This document shows positions 47,769 through 60,732 of a stretch of 64,000 nucleotides of DNA, one piece after another. Position 1 is the stretch's first letter, and every line of letters starts with the position of its first letter. The notes below the pieces were generated by a model. That model did not search any database, was not told where the DNA came from, and was given only the letters and a program-made list of their open reading frames with translations. The position numbers and the translations under genes were made by a program. This DNA is from Chlamydoabsidia padenii (taxonomy: Eukaryota > Mucoromycota > Mucoromycetes > Mucorales > Cunninghamellaceae). Location: contig JAIWND010000008.1 in assembly GCA_025330725.1 (NCBI GenBank), positions 806,001 to 870,000 on the forward strand, written 5' to 3'.

Positions 47769-48063
47769 ATCATTTGATTTGTTTCCACCCCTTCCCCCAT
47801 CCATTACTTGTTTGTATAGTTGCTCTTTTTTATTTGTCCTGTAATTAGTCTTAGTATCTTTAATCCTTTTACATAATAAAAAAGAATGAAAAAAGTGAGT
47901 TGTCTTCTCACTTTTTTGTCATAAAGAAAATACTCTTTGAGTGCTCTGCTTATTTTTAAATCCCGGTGTTGCATAGATGTGGATTTCGTTTTTTTTTTTT
48001 TTTTTTTTTCCTCACCTCTTTAATTCTTTTATTTTTCCATCTATCCATCTTTGTATCTACAGA
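47769..48063. other. Spacer between EF-1alpha and the telobox gene
   Basis: EF-1alpha 3' region with ATAATAAA near 47874. TTTAAATCCCG at 47955-47965 lies 98 bp before the next start, followed by a T-run. Confidence 0.55.
47955..47965 (-). promoter_or_regulatory. Dispersed element TTTAAATCCCG upstream of the telobox gene
   Basis: A close copy 98 bp before the start codon at 48064. Confidence 0.45.
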
Positions 48064-48586
48064 ATGACTCCAGCTACTCAAGACAATACGACAATGGTTG
48101 CTCCTGGATCAAGAAAACGACGACGGTGGGGTGATGACGAAACAGATGCTCTCCTGTTAGGTTGTATGAAGGTAATTCCGCCCTTTTTCCCTTTTCCCCT
48201 TAATGACTTCATTTCCACTAACCTTCTTCTTTTAATTGCACATAGCATGGTGTGGGTAATTGGAAAGCTATCATCAAGGATCCAACATTAACGTTTGACC
48301 GACGAACTGCTGTGGATTTAAAAGACAGGTAATACGATGAAGAATACTGACCTTACAATTCACACACACAAACACTGACCTGTTTTTTTCGGCACTAGGT
48401 TCCGAACGATCTGTCCTAAACCCGAATATCAGCATCTCTATAGCCAACAAGGGGTGTCAACTTACTATCTTGCCTTTGATACTGCCAAACAAATTCCCGT
48501 GACCCGCAAGAAACGACGCAGCCGACGATTATTCAATGATGAAGAAGATCAAGCTTTATTGGATGGTGTAGAAAAGGTAAAGGAAG

Positions 48587-48624
<38 letters not shown>

Positions 48625-48939
48625 TGGGTATACTCATGGTCATCTTCTTCTCTTTAGTATGGTGTATCTTGGGCTAGGATCGCTAAAGACCCACAATTGA
48701 ATCTCTCGCATCGAAAAGGCGGGGATCTACGTGATAGATTTCGAAACAAATTCCCAGATCGATATGAAGCTCTTGGGTTCAGTCTCAAGGCACCATTGAA
48801 AGGACGACAACAACAACAACAGGACGATGATAAAAGATTAGCGGATCCATGGCGCCAAGCAGGTGGGTTTGACAGTAATGGGGTCAATGACAGCACTTGT
48901 ACGACGAATCATCAACACCAACGACAACAAACACAATGA
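48064..48939 (+). CDS. Two-Myb telobox protein, Teb1/Tay1-like telomere or TTAGGG-repeat binding factor
   Basis: Four exons (48064-48171, 48246-48328, 48399-48576, 48658-48939) give 216 residues. There are two Myb repeats of the telobox type. The first runs RRRWGDDETDALLLGCMKHG, NWKAIIKD, RTAVDLKDRFRTICP. The second runs RRLFNDEEDQALLDGVEKYG, SWARIAKD, KGGDLRDRFRNKFP. The third helix, VDLKDRFR and GDLRDRFR, matches the VDLKDKWRN telobox signature of TRF1/2, Taz1, Teb1 and Tay1. Tandem telobox Mybs in a short protein are known from fission yeast Teb1 and Yarrowia Tay1, which bind double-stranded telomeric repeats and, for Teb1, histone gene promoters. The tail is Gln-rich. Intron 3 contains a 36-A run. 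Confidence 0.85.
48587..48622. repeat. 36-bp poly-A run in telobox gene intron 3
   Basis: Uninterrupted A homopolymer after the GTAAAG donor. Confidence 0.9.
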
Positions 48940-49385
48940 TGGCAAACAGTGGGTTCGTGGGTGGCAAATCAAGGTGTGACCAAAGGCGCTTCCAACACAC
49001 ATGCATGGTTTTAACATTAAACTTTAGTTAGTATGATTTATTTGTAAATATTGTATAACCTTGTTAGTCTAGCTTCTATTGTATCGCCAGAATGGTGATA
49101 ATATCAAGACAATAATAAAATAGTGACACAATTTGTTTTTTATTTAATTCTGTAGCAATACTACGGTTGATAGATATAATAAATAGATAAATAGATAAAT
49201 AGATAAATAGATGTGTGGGAAGGGGATATATTATAAGGGGGGAAATGTTTATACAAGGAGATGATTAAAAAAAAGGAGGGGTATCAAATAGTGTTGTTGT
49301 TTTTTGTTGTTTTGGGGAGAAGGGGAAAGTAAAATAGGAAGAAGACTAATTACAAATATAATAAAAACAGAATCAGTAGGTCGGT
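48940..49385. other. Convergent 3' spacer
   Basis: It has AATAAAATAG near 49113 and an AAATAGAT tetramer-type repeat at about 49180-49212. No gene is seen. Confidence 0.55.
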
Positions 49386-49897
49386 TTACTGACTTTTGGT
49401 GGTGGTGGTAGAAGTGGTGATGGAAATAGTACGAGACCAGACAGACTTGAGAGAGCGCAAGACGGTGAGCTTGAAGCCATAGATACATCGCAAGGCAATC
49501 CATTGTTTTTTCCACGTGGGCACCTTGGCTCGAAGCGGGAAAACCAGGTCTTGACGAATGATGGGACCAATAGCCATGTATATTTCAAACGCCGCACGGA
49601 TACCTTCTTGTACTTCTTCTGGAAGACCATCAATCCCCAATTGAGCCTTATCTGAGACACAATCGGCCAGATCCAAGATACGCACCGCAAAGGACTTTAC
49701 CAAATCATTACCAACACGATCGGCCTTTTTGGATTTCAAGAGATCATAGGTGGTTTTGCTAGGCATAAAATTCAGGGGTACGTAGCATCGGCTATCCAAT
49801 GAGTCTGCCAAGATGTCACGAGCGATGTTTACCAATTGAAGGCACTAAATGGATGTAATTAGATATGTTAGTATGTATTAAACCAAAATAACAAAAC

Positions 49898-49937
<40 letters not shown>

Positions 49938-51603
49938 ATTTACCTGTCCTGTGGCAGTGGCGCGAGCCAATACTTGATTGTTCCTTGATACCACATCGTT
50001 TCCGTTCCAATTACCATGACCAGTCTTGAACATGATCACACATGTGCAGAGCTCACCAAACTTGCCCGAGATCAAGGCAGCATAATGAAGCAGCTCGTTT
50101 TGAGTCTTGATAGGTTTACCAACGAGATCCATCTTCCAAGCCGTACAGAGATCATCGGCAGCTTTAGGGCACAGATGACCAGCAATTCGAGCCAAACTTC
50201 TGAATGATGCAAATGCCATGACATTTTGATCCAATCGTTGCCAAAGAGAAAGCCAATTCATTTGATGATGTTGCATTAAGGTGATATCCATTGTCTTGTT
50301 CATTCTCAGCATAGTAAAAGGTGTAGCCTGATCAAGGTCCTTGATAGCTTCAGGTGTGTTGTCTTTGTTCTTGTTGTTGTTGTTGTTAAGTAAAAGACGT
50401 AAGACAGCCCGAATCAATTGCAAATTATGATGTCGTTGCTCCAAAGTTGGGGGGTCATCCACTAGATCATCACAGGCACGGAAGAAACCATACAGAATAC
50501 AAAGGTCTTGACGCAAATTAGTGGGGAATAACGCCGCCATGGTCTTCCAGGATCTAGATGCAGGCCCTAACCCCTTGATCACTTGCATAAGATCCATTAC
50601 CGGATCAGGACAGAGATTATGTTGATGAGCCAAGATGTCATTGATGATCTGCACCATAGCCTTCCAATAAACAAGGTGCATAGGAGATTGGAGTTGGGCA
50701 ATTTGAGTAGGATCGTTTGTAGGTACTACCAGTTGAGGATAAGTGTTAAGAATTGCATCGGCATTGTCCAATAAACAGGAGCTTGTCACCACCGTCAATG
50801 TTAAGAGAAACCAATCTACCCCGTGCCAGTGTTGGAATAATAAACAAGAAGGGGTGGTGGATGATTGATAAAGGAGACCAAGCATGGTGGATATTGCCAC
50901 ACTTGAGCAGATGGCATATCGACGACGCACAAAGTAAGAACCAGAGTATTGCCACAATAATCCAAGCACAAAACAGAAAATGGAAGAAGATAAGGTGGAT
51001 TGGTGAAGGCTAAAAGATATATATGGATATAAACATGTCAGTATGAATGCATCATTATCTTTAGCCACTTTTGACTTACCAAAAGTATCCCATTACAATA
51101 AAGAAGAGAGAGCCAGAGTATCGCATCCATTGATTTTTTTGTGGGGAATCCGTCACACCAATATAAAGAATAGGGAATTGCCACCGAGTGATAAATGCCC
51201 ACAAGTATAAAGAAAAGTTGACGATCATTACAAGGGCGCATGCTTCCATCCATAAAGACTTGTTGATAATACTGCTGTTGTTGTTGATGTTGCTATTATC
51301 AAAAGAAGTCGATAAAACCATATCCAAAATACCGCCTGATCCCCTTCTGTTACTACTACTGTTATTGTGTTGTCGATATAATTGGTTGGAGTAGGAGAAT
51401 GAGTTTGTCGAAGATAGTAAGGGATGTAATATAGTAGAGTTGTTATTACTGTCGATCATCACGAGTTGATAGATTGAAGGAATCATAAAGAAGACACTAC
51501 TAAAAATGGCAGTCTTGACTTTATCCAGCTTGGTGATAAAAGGGCGATATAATAGTAAGATGAGAAGAAAGGATACAAAAGGGTATAATAATGTATGTGC
51601 CAT
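49386..51603 (-). CDS. CarRP/CarRA-like bifunctional lycopene cyclase/phytoene synthase, cyclase half degenerate
   Basis: Three minus-strand exons (51603-51080, 51009-49944, 49844-49386) give 682 residues; an earlier in-frame Met at 51681 would add 26. The N-terminal part (about residues 1-260) has several membrane helices like the cyclase R domain, but an Asn/Ser-rich insertion splits it and the acidic PxEE-type and WDxY-type motifs of the family are not found; WMEACALVMIVNFSLYLW stands where the EE motif is expected. The C-terminal P domain, from LMQVIKGLGPASRSW on, keeps both prenyl-diphosphate binding motifs, RACDDLVDD and NIARDILADS. Such fusions make phytoene and cyclise lycopene. No phytoene desaturase gene lies next to it, unlike carotenoid clusters in Mucorales. 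Probably a divergent paralogue; substrate unknown. Intron 2 has a run of about 34 A. Confidence 0.78.
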
Positions 51604-54045
51604 GTTGGTGAGTATGCGTGCTGTCAATATTATTGTTTTTGTAAAATTATATACAGAAAGGGTATTAAAATAGTGAAGCAATGAGTAAAAGAAAAGGTAA
51701 AGAAAAGAGAGAGAGGGAAAAAAAGAATGGCAGCTTTTATATTAAAATTAAGTTTTCAAAACCCGCTTTTTAAACCCCCGCATGCTCCTTTTTTTTATAC
51801 AGCGTGTTTACGCCATCCCTTGAACAGGAACAACTGGAGTCTTTCCTTGTTCCACGAAAGCCACAGCATCCAGAATAAAAAAAAAATCAATGATGCTGAA
51901 AGCTTGCTCGTGCGTGCGTATACAAGAAAAAAAAAAAGTAGGATCTAAACGGGATTACATTTTCGGGCATGCATGAAAAAAGAAAAAAAATCAGACAAAA
52001 TTGGTGCAAGTTATTTTCGTCCATCTATGGATACGTTTTTATCCCTTGCCTATCGTTGCTGTAGAACGAATTAACATAAAAAGAGTTGGGGTTACCGAAC
52101 AAAAACGTAAATAAATACAGGTTTTGCCTGGTCTGGAATCCTTTGATGTCACATCACCTAGGTAACAACTTTCTTTTCTGTAGCTTGTTAGAATTCTCAT
52201 GAATCTTGATAGCTCTACATTTCCTTGGTTTGTACTCCCCCCCCCTCCCCTTCGCCACCCAAATTGTCAATATAATATCCGCTCCCTCTCCCTTCTTCAC
52301 TTCCCCTATACAACGATGGATTACATACTCAAGGGACAAGCGACCGCCTATTCCTTGGTGCACTTTTAGTACGAAGTGTTTAAAAAAAAAAAGTTTATTT
52401 CCCATTGGTTCAAACTCTATCTTCCTTTTCTTGTCCCCCTTTTACAAATTATTTCTAAGCAAAAAAAGGATATTTGTTGGAGTCTTATGATGAGGGAGAT
52501 CGTCAGTGGTCAGGTTTCCTTCGTGATGATGCCAAGGTCACACAAAAAAAGAGAATGACAATACACAAGCTTTTCGCCTGTTTCTTTTGATGTATGTTTT
52601 CAAACCCCTCTCCATTCTTGTTTTCGAATAGATCACCGGAAACAAATAGGAGATTGAGTGGCAAATGGAGAAGAAAAAGGAGAGACGGGGGGTGTTGTCG
52701 GAGTTTTGGGGAAATTCATGCAAAGATTCAATCGCCGAAGATCGTCTCCGTTGGTGTCTGCACGGTGCGAAAAGTAACACCGTAAGAGTCATACATCAAT
52801 ACAACGAACAAATTAGGAGAAAAACGCAACCTCCCCTTCTTTATACAACTAATGTAATGTCATCAATGAAATATGTAAAAAGACGATCGATTGAAAAGGA
52901 GCACACTGTTTGCGCCTTATATGCCAAACTGTATTCGTCACGTAATGGGAAAAAAAAAAGAGAGAGAGATTGGCGCATTTTCTGTTGTTGTTTTAATGTA
53001 AAAAAAAAATCTTGGGCGGGACTCGAAAAAATCCAGGAACCAAGTATCTTTAGCATTGTGCAACTTTAAGGCGGGATCATAGATTTTTAAGTTGAAAAAT
53101 GAAAAGTTTTAAGTACAAATAGTGTTGTATGTGACCACAACAGATCAGATGATGATGGTAAAATAAGAAAGAATACAATACTTTTTTTGTAGAGTACTTT
53201 TCATCCCTTTATTTGGTTAGCATGATCGATCTATCTTGGAGAACGAAAAAAAAAAAAAAAAAAAAAAAACAAGCTAACGACAGCTTTCGTGAGGGAAAAG
53301 CATTGTTTGTGTTTTGAGACCACAACAACTCTACTTCTTGCATCGTTTTCCTGTAAGGGCATCTTGCGTGGCCGATTGAGAAAAAAGATGTTTGAACTTG
53401 ATGGATTAGTAGATGAGAAGAGTCAGGCGGTTTTGGCACTCAAGATTCAGATGATCGGGATTGAAAAAAGGCCAGGATGTACTTATCTTTCTGTATCTTG
53501 CCTTTTCGGGGAAAGGATCGGGTCCTTAGCTGAGCAAAAGACTTTGTTACATTCCAACTTTCGGGCCTAGGTAAAAGATCATCCTTACCCCATTATACTC
53601 TAAATTATTTTTATATTAAGACGATGTTACCTTTAGTCCACTGACAAAATAATAAAACAAAGATGACCATTTGAAGACCCGCCGATCTCAAATGTATCTT
53701 TTGTTTGATCTGTCAGTACAAAACAGGTTGGTCCTGAAACGCCCGGAAGTATTCTTCCGGAAACGCCATAGTGTATGCACTGCCAACTTTTTAACATCCG
53801 ACTATCCAATCAATGCTCTCCTTTTCCCTCCTATAAGCATAAACATAGCTTTCTTGGGAGGTGGCAAAAACCTGAAAAGTATTAGAGTGAAAGGAGTGTA
53901 TTTGAACATATGAGTAAAAAAGGAGAAAGAGCCCATAGCTCTTTGGCCTATACTGGTAGAGAATAAAGGAGATTCGATCATTTGAATCCATCAATACGTA
54001 TTAATGGCATTTCCCTTCCCCTCCCTCCCCTAGTAGTCTTATCTT

Positions 54046-54079
<34 letters not shown>

Positions 54080-54667
54080 CGTTCTTCTGAATTAAAAAAG
54101 AGGAGAGCATTTCAATTGAATACAAGAAAGGAAATTTGACCTGTTTGCCAATTCATGCAAAACGTATGTCCGCCTGTTCTGCGTATAAAGTTGGACACCA
54201 GACTCCTGGTTTTATGACCTCCCTCTCTCTCCTTTACAACATGCTACTTTTTTTTTTCTTTCTATGTATTCCTTCTGCGTGAAAAAAGGAGAAATCAGTA
54301 TTAAATCCCTGCAAGTGGGAGCTCCGCCACTAAACCAGTATGTCACTTGGAACAAGTGTCAATGCTTTTCCTGTATTAGAAGTTACAAAGTCCTTTCTTG
54401 TTCTCTTTCTTCTGATACTAAACAGGTCATTATTTTGTCTGCACCAAACCTGGATTATTAATGTCAAGTCAAATTAGGTCATCATAAAAGTTGTCACCAT
54501 CCAATAACATAACACACAAAGAAGTATATGTTTATGACTTGTTAAAAAAAAAAAGAGAGAGAGACATTTTCTTTATTTTACTTTTTAAAAAAAGGGGGGG
54601 ATGTGTATACATAACTATTCTAATGGAAAGGGGTACTATATGAAGGATTGGGAGGGGGGGAGGAGAG
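51604..54667. other. Gene-poor 3 kb stretch
   Basis: No gene is supported. It holds variants of the dispersed element near 51760 (AAACCCGC), 51943 (ACGGGATTACA), 53018 (GCGGGACTCGAAA), 53071 (GCGGGATCAT) and 53458 (TCGGGATTGAAA), exact ATTCATGCA at 52714-52722 and 54151-54159, and a T-run at about 54049-54079. Open frames at 52665-53069 and 53289-53570 have no recognisable content or splice partners. Confidence 0.5.
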
Positions 54668-56881
54668 CTACCTAGTGGAATGTGGTATTTTACTACGGGG
54701 AGGTGGTAGTTCGGAAGGATCCTGTTGTATTTCGATGACACGATTCCTATGCAAGTTGAATTTTACACCTTTAGAAGATGATGTGCTACTGCTGTCACTG
54801 GTATTCCCGTCACTTGTATTGTTGCTGCTTCTGTTTTTTGGTGCCATCAATCGTCGTCGAGCCACCACACGCTGTTCACGCTGTTCACGTTCTTCTCGTA
54901 CCCGATAAAACTTGATCTGTTCCGCCCGTTTTGCTTGTCGTGCCAGTTTTTCCTTGCGGGAGATTGGTTTTGGTCGTTCTTCTTCCACTTCATCGTCCTC
55001 CTCGAGCACATGGTCCATCTTGGTGATGTCTGGGCGCATGCGAGTCTTTGTTTCAGGTGGTGGTGGTGGAGTTGACACAGGGGTGGAGGGTGAGAAGAGG
55101 AATGGAATGGCCCGGCGTTTGTTGCTGGTTGGTGCTGCTCCAGGTCGTTTCGTTGAGAGTAGCCCAGGTGGTGTTGAAGAAGAGGCTCTAATAGGCAATT
55201 TGGAATTACGTTTAGGTGGTATAGATGAATTGCTGCTATTGTTGTTGTTACTTTTGCTGCTATTGCTGGAGTTGGATCTTGATAAAGGAAGAGGTGTGTT
55301 GCTGCTGATAGGTGATTCGCATATATCCATGGCAGAAGTTTCGAGGCGTCGAGTAGATGATCTTGATGGTACTTTTGCTGTACGTGATGGTCGAGGAAGA
55401 GGTGTATTGCTGCTGACAGGTGATTCGCATATATCCATGGCAGAAGCTTCGTTGCATGGAATAGGTGATTTTGATGGTACTTTTACTGTACGTGAAGGTC
55501 GAGGAAGAAGTGTGCTGCTGGTGATTGCTGACGGTTGACTTGGTGTTGAATCTTGGGCGCCGTTTACACTGGGCCGAGGAAGAAGGGTGCTGCTAGTAAT
55601 AATAGGCTGTTGACATTCACCTACCACCAAATCGATATTGCCATTGGAGTCGTTCAGTGCCGGCACAGTAGATTCTGACGTTGATGTGTTGCTGGTACTA
55701 GGTGGCTGACATTCATCCATCAAAGAATCCATTGTCGAAGGTTCCATTTGTTGTGTTGTTGTTGCAGGCTCCGTAAACAATGATGCTTCATCCATGGGTG
55801 CAGGTACTGATACTTGGAAGGTGGAGTCGTCTGGTATGCCGGTTTCCATATTTGTTATGTCTTCTTGCTGATGATGAGGATTGCCTGAAAGGGATGGATC
55901 CTCTACCGCTAGGGGTGACAGGGGTCGCACCTCTTCTTGATTATTGTCCACCTTGGTTGTAGATATACCTTCTCCAATAGCATATGAGGATGTTGTTGCT
56001 ATCTCTTGTCCAGTAGTAGATGGCGATGTTGTTGATCCATTGTCCTGTAGTTCCATTGTCGGTTGTTCTGTAACAAAAGTGGCTTCTTCAAAGTCTACTT
56101 CGTTGATTTCTACCTCCATGATGACGTTTGGTGGTGTGTCTTTACCTATTTGACCTGCTGTCGATTCTGTGGTGATACTTGGCTCCGACTGCTGTTCCTT
56201 TTCCGCTGCTTTTGTGATGATGTCCGATGTTGGTTGTTGGTATGTTGTCTTTGCTTCAATGCTACCTGGTGTCGGTTGCTGTTGTGTTGTTGCTGCTTCT
56301 GTAATATTACTGCTTGCCGGTTGTTCCTTTTGTTTGTTTGACTTTGGTGTTCTCGTGCAGGGAGCAGATGACAGAATTGGAAGTGGTGTAGTAGTTGGTG
56401 TTGTAAAGTCCTTTGTTGGCAATGAAGGTACCTCCACAACAGTTTGTCCCAATAGCATTGACTCCTGTGGTAGTTTGTCCGAATCGATAGTTGTTGCCGT
56501 TTTACTGTAGTATACTAAAATGGAGGTGATGAGAAGAGTTAAGGTTCCATTCGATATCACTTTTTTTTTTTTTTTTTTACCTTGAGTGGATGATAAATCC
56601 GGAAATTGAGTAGACCCAGGAGTAGTCAAAAACGACGAAGAAGGATAGATGCCACGAGAGATAATCAAACGAAGACTTGACCAGGAGAGCACGAGACGTT
56701 GTTTTTGTAAAAGATCCTTGACTAGAGAGTGGAGAGGTGTCAAAGGAGGTGTATGTATTGATTGTGGTGTCAAGATGGCAATTGCTGTGGCTGTAGACGC
56801 TGCTGGCCTGGCAACGGTTGGCGGAGGTGGTTTGTAAACTGGATCCTTCTGATTTGTAGTGACTTGTATCGAAACAGTCAT
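54668..56881 (-). CDS. Long disordered Ser/Thr/Pro-rich protein with C-terminal RVxF-like PP1-docking motif
   Basis: Exons 56881-56581 and 56514-54668 give 715 residues. The 66-bp intron is a multiple of three and open in frame, but its GTAAAAA donor, poly-A body and TTTTAG acceptor look like the other introns here; unspliced, the protein would have 737 residues. The first 100 residues contain a compact helical stretch (LHSLVKDLLQKQRLVLSW). Most of the rest is Thr/Ser/Pro/Gln-rich. Two internal repeats near residue 500 read AMDICESP followed by SNTPLPRPSRTAKVPS. The C-terminus has a charged helix (EKLARQAKRAEQIKFYRVRE) and then KGVKFNLHRNRVIE. KGVKF fits the K-x-V-x-F docking rule, and the surrounding sequence resembles PP1-binding tails such as that of RRP1B. 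Nuclear role possible; family not identified. Confidence 0.65.
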   Translation of the reverse strand: MTVSIQVTTNQKDPVYKPPPPTVARPAASTATAIAILTPQSIHTPPLTPLHSLVKDLLQKQRLVLSWSSLRLIISRGIYPSSSFLTTPGSTQFPDLSSTQGKKKKKKVISNGTLTLLITSILVYYSKTATTIDSDKLPQESMLLGQTVVEVPSLPTKDFTTPTTTPLPILSSAPCTRTPKSNKQKEQPASSNITEAATTQQQPTPGSIEAKTTYQQPTSDIITKAAEKEQQSEPSITTESTAGQIGKDTPPNVIMEVEINEVDFEEATFVTEQPTMELQDNGSTTSPSTTGQEIATTSSYAIGEGISTTKVDNNQEEVRPLSPLAVEDPSLSGNPHHQQEDITNMETGIPDDSTFQVSVPAPMDEASLFTEPATTTQQMEPSTMDSLMDECQPPSTSNTSTSESTVPALNDSNGNIDLVVGECQQPIITSSTLLPRPSVNGAQDSTPSQPSAITSSTLLPRPSRTVKVPSKSPIPCNEASAMDICESPVSSNTPLPRPSRTAKVPSRSSTRRLETSAMDICESPISSNTPLPLSRSNSSNSSKSNNNNSSNSSIPPKRNSKLPIRASSSTPPGLLSTKRPGAAPTSNKRRAIPFLFSPSTPVSTPPPPPETKTRMRPDITKMDHVLEEDDEVEEERPKPISRKEKLARQAKRAEQIKFYRVREEREQREQRVVARRRLMAPKNRSSNNTSDGNTSDSSSTSSSKGVKFNLHRNRVIEIQQDPSELPPPRSKIPHSTR

Positions 56882-57440
56882 CAGGTACGAGAGGTAAAAA
56901 CACTAGGCTGATGGTTTGGTTGGTGAATAACAAAAAGTTGTCAAACTATAGTGATGTAAACATGATAAAAAGAAGGAAGGTACAGGTCAGTTCATCTACC
57001 GTAATTGTTCAATAAATGATGTCTACATGTCACAACTACATAGTAAAAGATACTTACCACAGACACAATCGACACAAGTTGTACAAAAATCGAAAGAGAA
57101 GGATGAGAACGTAAAAATGGGGGAGACCTTTTGGTGTAAATTTATTTTCAAATTCCGATAATTTGCCAACAGGAGACAATAAAGACAAGACAATGTGATA
57201 TGAAGGTAAACATGGTTTTTATTCAAAGAGTAAGTTTTTTAAAAAGGGGGAAATAAAAGTATATACAAATGCTAAAGTAATAGTAAAAAGTTGGATAAAC
57301 ACAGTTTTCATTGATCAGATTGAAGAGGGGGTAATAGTATCAGTTAAAAAATGATAAAATGAGGGAGATGGGGATGATGATGCGTGTGTGTGTTTGTAAG
57401 AGGATTAATAGGGAGGAGGGAGAGTATGTCATCAAGACAT
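56882..57440. other. Spacer downstream of H4 and upstream of the disordered-protein gene
   Basis: A CAAATTCCGATAATTTG word near 57150 is a weak variant of the dispersed element. The H4 3' region occupies the right end. No gene is seen. Confidence 0.5.
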
Positions 57441-58862
<1,422 letters not shown>

Positions 58863-60405
58863 ATCGAAACGATCAACATCATCATCATCATCATCAAACA
58901 ACATCATCGAACAATATCATCAACAACAGCAACAGCAACAACAGCAATAGCAACAGCAACTCCTATATGTTTTAGTGGAGGTCTATTAGGATACTATTTG
59001 GATCACTTTGTACAGCTCCTTTGATTCTTATTATTATCTTTATCCTCCCCCTCTATTCCATTTATCTCCCTCATTCAATACTTATCTTTATATATATATG
59101 AAATAAAAACGCACTTGGCAAAAAACATTACTCTTGTCTTTTTTTTTTTTTTTAACTATGGTGGCTGTAGGTATGTGTTATGTGTTAATGACGACTTTGT
59201 GGGATTGGGAAGGATTGACTTTTGGGTATCTGTTTTATTTAAATGACAACTTTTGTGGGATTGGGATGATAACTTTGTGTCATTGGATTGACCTTTGGAT
59301 ACATGGATTATGTGGCTTTGAAGCAAAAAACGCGGTAGGGTATAAATTGACTTTATGTGTATCGGAATTGACTTTATGTATGAAAAAAATTTTCAATTTT
59401 GAAATCGCGGATAGGTACGACCACGCTGACAACATCGTGTTGGATGTCGCGGTACGTGATTGAAGAAAAGGAAGGAGAAAAAAAAAAAGATTTTTCAAAC
59501 TCCATCATGTGGTGAAGTGAAAAATTCGGAGAGATAGGTATCAAGGGGAAAGTATAGGTGTAGTGAGAAGGGAATGCATCTGGGTTTAGCACATGTAGTC
59601 TTTCGGTGCCATAAATGGAAGGCAAGAACTACAAAATCCATTAAAATTCGATCGGCGCTTGAATTATGTAAACTTTTTTTTGAATGGGAAGGGTATCAAG
59701 TGAAAGGGGATCAATGGAAATGAATAATCACTGACTAGTGCAATTTCAGAAAAGATTGGCATAATGGCAAAAGGCTAGTTGAAGGTGTTTGTATGTATGG
59801 ATATTCGGGACCTTCAGTCACTTTTAACTTGCAAATCAACTTTTTGTAAATGTCGATGGTAATATGGGATGATAATGATATTACTATCATATCACATCTA
59901 TTGCCAATAATACAGTCGATTCGATTAGAACTATTACTAGGAGGGTATAATCATCTGGTATAATCATCTTTCATGTAGAAGTAGCCAAAGCAGCGTGGTG
60001 AGGATTCTGATTTTGGGTTTTCAAATGCCGATGGGAAGGGTATTTCATGTTGGGAACTTTATTATTTTTTCTTTGCTTTTCTTTTCTCTATCAAACCAAT
60101 TACTCCGTTTTGTCTGTGTCCCTCCTTCCATGAACACAAGGTAGTGAAAGAACAAATAACTGCAACGATTTAAACTAACTCTTTGTTTTGTACACACTAT
60201 CATGATAGTAAGGTGGCGTGCTTACTTTCCACGACATACAAAGTTAATCAGTCTGGTATGCTGATGATTCAGGTATGTCTACTCTTCGGCTGTAACATCC
60301 TATATACTCACCTTTTATTCAATTTTTTTCCATGTTTTATATTACGTTATGTATAGTACTGGCATGATGGATAACTGGATCTTCGAGCTCTCTCTCTCTC
60401 TTTAG
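58863..60405. other. Spacer after H3 with imperfect repeats
   Basis: H3 3' trinucleotide repeats come first. Near 59190-59300 the words GACTTTGTGGGATTGGGA and ATTGACTTTTGGGTAT recur in imperfect copies. A TTTCAAATGCCG variant lies near 60020. No gene is supported. Confidence 0.45.
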
Positions 60406-60732
60406 GAGCCTATCTGCTAATGGTATGGTAGCCGTTTTGGGAAAACTTGCTAGAGGTTTGGTTTGGTCAGTTCGCAAAGATGGGCACGGAACGTAAGTAG
60501 GGGGGAAGCGGGGGGGCATGTATACTTTTGCATATCTTCCAGATGGACCTAGTAAGGACGCCAGTTTCAATGGACATCATACTCTTGTGTTGACATTATA
60601 TAACTATAACGAATTGTTGTTGCCTTTTTTTTTTACGGTGCTGCGATTAGGTACGAAGACATGATGACAACAGTAGAGATCAACAGCTGGTTAGTCAAGA
60701 ACATATCGTGGATGGTCTTCTCTTTGGTGTAA
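60406..60732 (+). CDS. Possible 3' exons of an unrecognised gene
   Basis: After a (CT)n-TTTAG acceptor, an open segment 60406-60492 (SLSANGMVAVLGKLARGLVW in one phase) ends at GTAAGTAG. It joins in phase across 60493-60650 to 60651-60732, which begins TYEDMMTTVEINSWLVK and ends in TAA. An ATTAATAAAG signal lies about 85 bp later. The pieces look coding and the junction is canonical, but no upstream exon in matching phase was found and no family is recognised. It may be the end of a decayed gene. Confidence 0.35.

Noticed and set aside
46743..47804. Long open frame of about 350 codons on the minus strand
   Set aside because: It is the complement of EF-1alpha exon 3; strong codon bias removes stop codons there. 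No splice or family support.
52665..53069. 134-codon open frame
   Set aside because: Composition is spacer-like (Lys/Arg from A-runs), with no family pattern, no splice context, and a related element running through it.
60251..60271. VWYADDS frame resembling the YADD box of reverse transcriptase
   Set aside because: It is a seven-codon match with stops close on both sides and no other reverse transcriptase motif around it.
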